NCBI GenBank assembly: GCA_027405735.1
Contig: JAPEHQ010000008.1
Coordinates: forward strand, 124,001 to 188,000
Length of the DNA: 64,000 nucleotides
Origin: Mucor racemosus
Lineage: Eukaryota > Mucoromycota > Mucoromycetes > Mucorales > Mucoraceae
Reading direction: 5' to 3'
The notes below the pieces were generated by a model, which worked only from the letters and a program-made list of their open reading frames with translations, did not search any database and was not told the DNA's origin. Position 1 is the stretch's first letter. Every line of letters begins with the position of its first letter. Shown here piece by piece: positions 57,799 to 64,000 of the stretch. A program made the translations under genes and the position numbers.

Positions 57799-58899
57799 AA
57801 GCTAATAGCATATGGTGAATATTTAACATCTAAGTTTGATGAAGTATGCTTTTGAACCATTTTAAAAAAAATCCTGAGGCAAACACAAAATCTTGGCCCG
57901 GTAATTTCTATCCATCAAAATGTTGCGATTTCCACTACACTCTACACAATGAATGCATCTTTTATCAATCTTGGCCTCAATTCCTCAATGTACATTGAGT
58001 ATCTGTTTTTTACCAGTTGTATTTTCTTTGTTTCATTAATATTCAGCCATATTGAACGATGATTTGTAGCATTGCCAAAAAAAAAGAGTAGATGCTCCAA
58101 GAGTTTTCTGCATATCAAATTACGCAATTTATTAGTAGCAATGATTGTATCAGGGTTACAATCTATTGACTACGACATGCATTGAATCGCAAAGTCTTGA
58201 TACCCGATATTATAAATAAAAAACTCTTGGCGTACTAAATATATCCAGCAGCAATTAACAAGAACGTTTGGACCTCAATTATGACACCATATTATTTCAT
58301 CCCAGCGGTTAGTTAATCAAATAGCTATCAAATCAACATCCAAGCATATTTAGTCCAACACTGAAACAAGGTAACTCATAAGCTCTGCAAGCACGGTTAA
58401 ACTATGATTGATCCATTTCCATCCATATATTACTATAAAATAGATCTAATGGTTTAGTAGTGCCTTAAATTATTACATTTCAGGATCTCAATGTCAAATC
58501 AATATACAATAAAAAGTCATACTTTTATATCTAAATAAACGGTATCTTGTTTTTATTATGCAGTTGAAGAAATAATTCATTAATCATTTTCTTTTAATTA
58601 TATTCTTTTTTAAGTGTTATTTATCAAACATGAAAATATACGACAGAACAGATAGTTTTATTGGACAAAAATATTATGTTTTGCTGATGGTTTTCTCAAT
58701 TATTCACTGTGATTTGTGAAAGTAAAAATATAAATTTTCATGCAGAATATATTTAAATCTACCATCATGTATAATTACAGACTAATTGAATCAATATTCA
58801 CAAGGATGGAGTTTTTTTTCTTTGTTTTCCGCAGCTGTAAATAATAGTTTATTACTTTATAAACTTATAACTCATTATTCAGGGCTTAATTTTTGTATT

Positions 58900-60090
58900 C
58901 ACAAGATCGATCTAATTGATTGCTACTATGCATTTTTTGTTTTAGCAAAAAATATCGATTTTTGGTCGAGATAATCAATATAATAGTTTTTATCACAGCT
59001 TAAAACCTATCATCACGGGGTTCCAAAATTTATTTGTTGAAATCAATGAAAAATGACTCAAAAAAACAAAATCGTTTAATGGCTCATGAGCTGCAAAGTA
59101 AGTCGACCTAGCGTATTAAATAGTTTTTGTAAAGTTTTAAACTCTGCATCCATCCAAATTAAAATCAGACAAACATTTCACATTAAATTTTGCGTAAAAT
59201 GCAATTGAAATTTTGGAGGTTTTTTGAAGATACACATCACTTTTAATTAGCATATTTAAAAAATAAGTTATTGAAATGATGTGCAAAAAAATTATCTATC
59301 GATTGAGCTATTGCGGAACCTTCTAGCTGCATTTTTGGTAGAGAAAACCAGATTTTTGTCCAAATTTTTTCAGATTCAGAATTTGGGATGAGGGTATATA
59401 AGGGAAAAATGGAAGCTAGAAATGAAGGTAACTTTTTGTACACATTTTTGAGGATATCTCCACGAAAAATGAATATTTTTAAAAAAGCTAAATTGGATCC
59501 AGGAGAGCTCAACGAGCTTGATGACATGCATGCAAAAAAAGTGTTGCTCAATTTATCCAATATTTTGAAACCTATTATCAAAATGTCAAAAAAAATGAAA
59601 AAAAAATAAAAGTGCTCATATTTTTTTTATACTTAAATATGTTATAGAGCGCTTTAAAACAAGTAAGTTTTATTATTAAAAAGTGTTAGTATAGCTTAAT
59701 TATTTCTAGAGATATGAAGCCTCAAAGTTTTCAATTCTTTAGCAGTGAAATACGCGTAAAAATCGGAAATATTAGCACTGAAAAATTAACACTAATTGTA
59801 AAAAACAGGATATCTCCGGATACTTGTTTTTGGATTAAAGGTGAACATCTCAGGTACATTGGCATATAATTTTATCTTGGTGTTATTAAGTGAAAAAAGA
59901 AGTATAGCAGTGATGAAAAGTGAAACCCAGTTTTCAAGGGAAAAGCAATGGATTTTACGTGTTTTTGAGCCTTTCATGAGATATAAAATGAATTCAGAAA
60001 TAGCTAGCATAATGCGGCTAATTCATATCTATTTTGTGGTCTCTAAGGTATATCCTAAAGCAAGTAAAAAAAAAAGAAAGAAAGATTTGT
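58900..60090 (+). repeat. Family K repeat, copy K4 (most complete)
   Basis: The frames include FLRISPRKMNIFKKAKLD with ELNELDDMHAKKVLLNLSN (about 59445-59570) and MNISGTLAYNFILVLLSEKR (59841 onward). The same two peptides occur in reverse at K2, and the first also in K1 and K3. They may be parts of one decayed ORF. No transposase motif is recognised. Confidence 0.65.
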
Positions 60091-60099
60091 GAACAGAAG

Positions 60100-61372
60100 C
60101 CAGATTTTCCTCTGCTACCATAAATACATAAATTTCCCCTAGATATACTGAGGGAAAAGAATCACTGATTACTAAAGAAAACAGTCTGATCAAATCCTGA
60201 AGTTCTTATATTTAGTCTTTTTTATGTATAAATAAACCTTGTACTATAAGTTATATATGCTGGGGCCCCAATTAAGTTCGTATAAAAGTAGCAACGGAAG
60301 TGATTGATATTTATTTCAGGCGAATTTGTTAAATTTTTTAAATTTATATCGCATCGATAGGAAATATGCGTTGTCAGTACATCTTATGGCTATGCAATAT
60401 TCCTTCTGAGTTGAAAATACGAATTATATTCACTAAAATATAAGTAAATTAGATTTGTACATTACATACACTGTTTCAATAAAGTGAAACCATGATTAAT
60501 GTGGTTCTCCAAACTCCTTCTCATCATGAAGCGCCTTTTTTCCAATTAACAAGCTACGGTTTAATATTGATGAAATTAATGATTTACCCTGATTTTTGCT
60601 TTTTCAAATAAAGGTTACTAAATGGGTTATATTATATTATATTATATTATATTATATTATATTATATTATATTATATTATATAAGCGCTGAATTATCATG
60701 TTTTAATTGAGAGAAAAAGAGCTTTAAAGAATTTTCAAGAAAGCAAATCTATTAAATAAATAGATTCTTTTTTGATTTGAATTCTCTAGCATTTCAGGTT
60801 TATATACGAGGGCATTTTCCAAATTTGAAGTTGATTATGATTAATATACAACGCTCGTTTTTTGAAGAAATAAATGTTGAAAGCAATCTTAGCCTCTCTC
60901 TTCTTATGGAAATTTAATTGTAAGTTTTGTCTATAAAAGCACATAATTTGTGATCTGTTATAACGTACAATGACCATGTAAACAATATTCGTCATGTTAT
61001 TCATACAAGTATATATAAGGTGATGCTACATGACAATAAATCACACCGACTCTTTAAAGAAATGCATATTAAAAAACTTTAAATATACATGAATAAACCT
61101 GATTTTTAAATAGAAAGTATAATTTGAATTGTTCATCAGTCCTGAAGTAATGGCTACTTTTGTTTAAGGGTACTGCATATGAGTTGCTTTACTTCATAGT
61201 ATAAAATTAATTGACGACTCCGGACCGGGAATGATAACATCTTTAATATGGCTTCTCCGCACAAGATCGATGCTTTTTGAGAAGCCTCCCACAAGCTCCA
61301 CGCTCTGGTTAGTCACCGCAGTAAGCCCAATTGATATCCTTCCTTCTTTTGCGTAGGATCACTTATTGAACA
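60100..61372. other. Spacer and promoter region of the eS27 gene
   Basis: It contains a pentanucleotide array (60627-60683). The last 170 bases before the eS27 start are markedly less AT-rich (ctccggaccggg near 61220) and probably hold the promoter and 5' leader. Confidence 0.5.
60627..60683. repeat. (TTATA)n pentanucleotide microsatellite
   Basis: About eleven perfect tandem copies of a five-base unit, ending at ataagcgc. Likely length-polymorphic. Confidence 0.95.
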
Positions 61373-61979
61373 ATGACTGTAAGTAAAAATACATGGATAG
61401 AGATGATTTTTATAGAGATGGATGTGTATTAGAATAAGTGGAATTTTTAAATTTTGGATGGATGATATCCGCATTTAAATATAAAAAAAAAAAAAAAAAT
61501 AGTGAAAAGGGGATGGAATGATGGGATGCTCTCTACTGAAATTATGTTGCAGGAATAAAACAGTAATTAACATTAATTTTGAATAGTTGGCTATTGATCT
61601 CTTGAACCCCTCTGTCGAACATGAGAAGCGTTCTCATAAGCTTAAGCGTTTGGTGCAATCTCCCAACTCTTACTTCATGGACGTCAAGTGTCCCGGTAAG
61701 TTATTTTTTTTATTTTTTTTTAGATTATGCTGTATTTTTATAGATAAACAATTCTAACAAATATACATGAATTTAGGTTGTTTGAACATCAGCACTGTCT
61801 TCAGCCACGCCCAAACCGTTGTCTTGTGTTCTTCTTGCGGTACTGTCCTCTGTCAACCTACTGGTGGTCGTGCTCGTTTGACTGAAGGTAATGAATAATT
61901 TGGTTTAGAATTATGAAAATATTAACTCTTGGATTTTTTAATTTTTATAGGCTGTTCTTTCCGTAGAAAGGCCAACTAG
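61373..61979 (+). CDS. RPS27: 40S ribosomal protein eS27
   Basis: Four exons, 61373-61378, 61587-61695, 61777-61887 and 61951-61979, give 84 residues. It is a zinc-binding small-subunit ribosomal protein. The zinc ribbon is C37-x2-C40-x15-C56-x2-C59 (KCPGCLN ... VLCSSCG), and the tail [17 protein letters not shown] is the family end. The first exon has only two codons (ATG ACT) before GTAAGT, followed by a 208-base intron, by far the longest in the window. A tiny first exon and long first intron are common in fungal ribosomal protein genes, where the intron often carries regulatory sequence. The gene converges on the Mam3-type gene with 133 bases between stops. Confidence 0.96.
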
Positions 61980-62112
61980 ATTCAATACACTTTCGCAACA
62001 CCATTCAATAAAAATAATCGCGTTGATACGATGAAAAATCAAGTAAAATATATTATCTGTTCTTTATGAAATGTGTTGTTTTATTGAGTATAGCAGTATT
62101 GGGAATATTTAA

Positions 62113-63863
62113 TTAAATGGCACCGTAGGATGGTTTTTCGGCAAATATCTTGTTTGTTGCATCTTTTTTTCTAGCTGTCAAATGTGTATTTCGTTTACTA
62201 ATCATTTGTCTACGAACAACACGAATTTTATTTCGTACTAGATCAAGAGAGATTAGTAAATATGCATTTATGATGAACTCTAATAAAAAAAAAAAACTCA
62301 CCGTCTACATAAACATCGGTCTCGTCTATAATTTCCTGTTCGATTTGATTTTTGTTAATAGTATATCGAGTTGAAATCCTTGAAAACTTACTTCTCCTAT
62401 TAATTCTTCAATGACATCTTCTAGTGTAATGACACCTAGGGCACCACTTGAGCCACCTGGATCACTAGAGACAATGGCCATATGGCCTTTAATAAAGAAA
62501 AGAGGGGTGATTAATTGATAAGGATTAACATGAATTATATTAATTATGCATACTTTTGCCCTCCTGAAAGAAATTCAAGATATCTAAACAACTCGTTTCA
62601 GGGCCGGTTTCTGGTAGAGTGCTCAAGGGCAATTGTTTCATTGGTAAAGCATCTTCAGGGTCATAGGTGATCAACCGTTTTGTTAACAACATTCCTATAA
62701 AGTTTTCTTTATCCTCAGGTATATGAACAGGGATACGGGAATAGCCTGCCGTTAATATCTAATAAATTGAAACTATAAATATATTGTACTGTCAATTTCC
62801 TTTAAATAGTTTCTTACTTTATCGACCAACTCTTCATTTAATATATCTTCTGTTGATAAAGTAAAGACATCATCCATAGGTGTCATGATGAATGAAACAG
62901 GTTTCGACTTTAAATCGAGTACGGCTCCAATGATGGTAACTTCATCTGACGTAAGGGCATCAACATCTGAAGCATGTACTGCTTGATGTAACGATACAAG
63001 TGATTTTAGACCTGCCTTTTTGTATACTGTTCCATGAGATTCGCCAAGAAAGAAATCCAACAATAATGCTGTTGGATAAGCAATTGGATACATGATGTAC
63101 ATTAATATTAGAACAACCCTAAGATTAATTGGCTATATTAGATTCTCATCTTTTCTGTAGATCAATCTCTTTTTTTTTTTTTTTTTTTTTTACCAGGCTG
63201 TTTTTGCACCAATTGCTAAACCGTGTCGAACGCATATGGCTACACAAAATAGAACAATTAGATTAAATCAAATTCAAAATGAGATTTTACATCTTACATT
63301 GAGGTATCACTCTAAAATGATGAACTATTGATTAACTTTACATGTAAAAAGAATATTTTCATCAACTTACTCGCCAAATATAACAATTAATGCAGTGGAG
63401 ATCACTACAGCTTGCCATCCACCTCCTAAAACACCATCCAAAAGAATAGGTAAAGTCTCATTTACAATGACATTAGATAATAATAACGTCACTAAAACCC
63501 AATGTTTGCCTCTTTCCAACAATGCCAATACTTTTTTAGCGTTTTCCCTTTCTGAAGGTGATCCGGATTCTATCAAAACATGAAGGTTGGTTTGATCAAG
63601 ACCCATTAACCCAATGGTAAGACCTACATAAATCAGTTATCAGATCAAATCAATGCATAGTTTATATGCTTAAAATTCTTACCTGCAAATACTCCGCCTA
63701 AAAGAACTAGAAATGTGATGCTGAAAAGTCTTTCATAGAACTCAGGCGATTCATAAGTGACAGGAGGATCGACATTTGGCTCACTTGATACAGATACTAA
63801 AGGATGCCCTACTATATTTCTCAGTAAAATGAACAATGAAAATAAAGATATTCTTTTTAGCAT
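62113..63863 (-). CDS. MAM3: CNNM/Mam3-type membrane protein (DUF21 plus CBS pair)
   Basis: Nine exons on the minus strand: 63863-63683, 63623-63371, 63311-63298, 63239-63194, 63118-62818, 62758-62554, 62486-62392, 62335-62302 and 62237-62113. All phases close to 417 residues. A signal-like hydrophobic start ([14 protein letters not shown]) precedes the DUF21 transmembrane domain (about 45-190), with [10 protein letters not shown] and [19 protein letters not shown]. The CBS pair follows (about 240-390: [50 protein letters not shown]). The family acts in Mg2+ and other metal homeostasis; yeast Mam3 is vacuolar. It is much shorter than yeast Mam3 (706), lacking the long C-terminal extension. 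Exon 3 is only 14 bases yet encodes the invariant GEVIPQ region, which supports it. Confidence 0.9.
63298..63311 (-). other. 14-base microexon of the Mam3-type gene
   Basis: It lies between tttag and gtaag and reads A GTG ATA CCT CAA T. It is required to keep the phase and to supply the VIPQ residues that all family members have. Confidence 0.8.
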
Positions 63864-64000
63864 ATAACTATTAAAATGATTTTATTTTTTTTTATAATGA
63901 TAAAAAAAAAAAAGAAAAAGTAGAAAGAAAAAAGAAGAAAAAAGAGATGAAGAGAAAAGGGGAAATATAGTATATAAATATCAAGAAGGGAAGGAGGGAT
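63864..64000. other. Upstream region of the Mam3-type gene
   Basis: A purine-rich (A/G) plus-strand tract, i.e. a pyrimidine tract on the coding strand just before the start codon, as in many fungal promoters. The window ends here. Confidence 0.5.

Larger units (their letters stand above)
54830..58652 (+). mobile_element. Family D element, copy D5
   Basis: It begins CACTACCGCCGGCCTGTGC. In order: front (to about 56080), AT-rich block (about 56100-56830), dynein exon (56910-57008), middle part interrupted by a solo LTR (57241-57798), and the far-right block (about 58160-58650) shared with D1 and inverted in D2. It departs from D1 just after aaaatatacgaca, so the right terminal repeat is lost. 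It supplies the empty sites for the insertions in D1 and D4. Confidence 0.75.

Overview
This window looks like nuclear DNA of an early-diverging filamentous fungus, most likely Mucoromycota (Mucorales-like). The evidence is strong AT richness, many 50-70 base GT-AG introns, homopeptide-rich proteins and fungal-type orthologues. The genus cannot be named from sequence alone. I rebuilt exon structures by hand from reading frames, splice consensus and family similarity; every phase closes, but nothing was aligned by machine.

Layout. Positions 1-20,200 and 35,400-45,300 are almost entirely mobile-element debris. The gene islands are 20.5-35.4 kb, 45.4-48.0 kb, 51.0-53.2 kb and 61.4-63.9 kb; 54.8-60.1 kb is again repeats. 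Island 1 holds a PHO89-type phosphate symporter (+), a Q-rich low-complexity protein (+), a Yck-type casein kinase I (-), a STRIPAK subunit of the Far11/STRIP family (-) and, divergent from it across 183 bases, the large subunit of chromatin assembly factor 1 (+). Island 2 holds a type I membrane protein with a possible periplasmic-binding-protein-like ectodomain (-) and a small Cys-containing ORF (-). Island 3 is a convergent pair: NAD-dependent methylene-THF dehydrogenase MTD1 (+) and the KH-domain ribosome assembly factor PNO1/DIM2 (-). Island 4 is another convergent pair: ribosomal protein eS27 (+) and a CNNM/Mam3-type protein (-). These are ordinary housekeeping genes with no operon-like logic.

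The interesting content is the repeat nest. (1) Family D is a dispersed element of about 4 kb whose ends begin CACTA and which carries an exon fragment of a dynein intermediate chain, with its splice donor; five full or partial copies are present. (2) A block of about 6 kb is bounded by two near-identical 481-482 base LTRs. It sits inside a copy of another repeat (family K), has the same 5-mer gtgct outside both LTRs and the same 5-mer gtcat inside both LTRs, and contains a D copy instead of gag-pol. (3) Younger elements nest in D copies: a 363 base hAT-like MITE with a perfect 8-base target duplication, and three solo LTRs from two further families. (4) There is a tRNA-Gly(CCC)-like SINE with a poly(A) tail and 15-base duplications. 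(5) There is a decayed LINE. (6) A degenerate 21-base-period array of about 1.8 kb still reads on the minus strand as a seven-residue peptide repeat.
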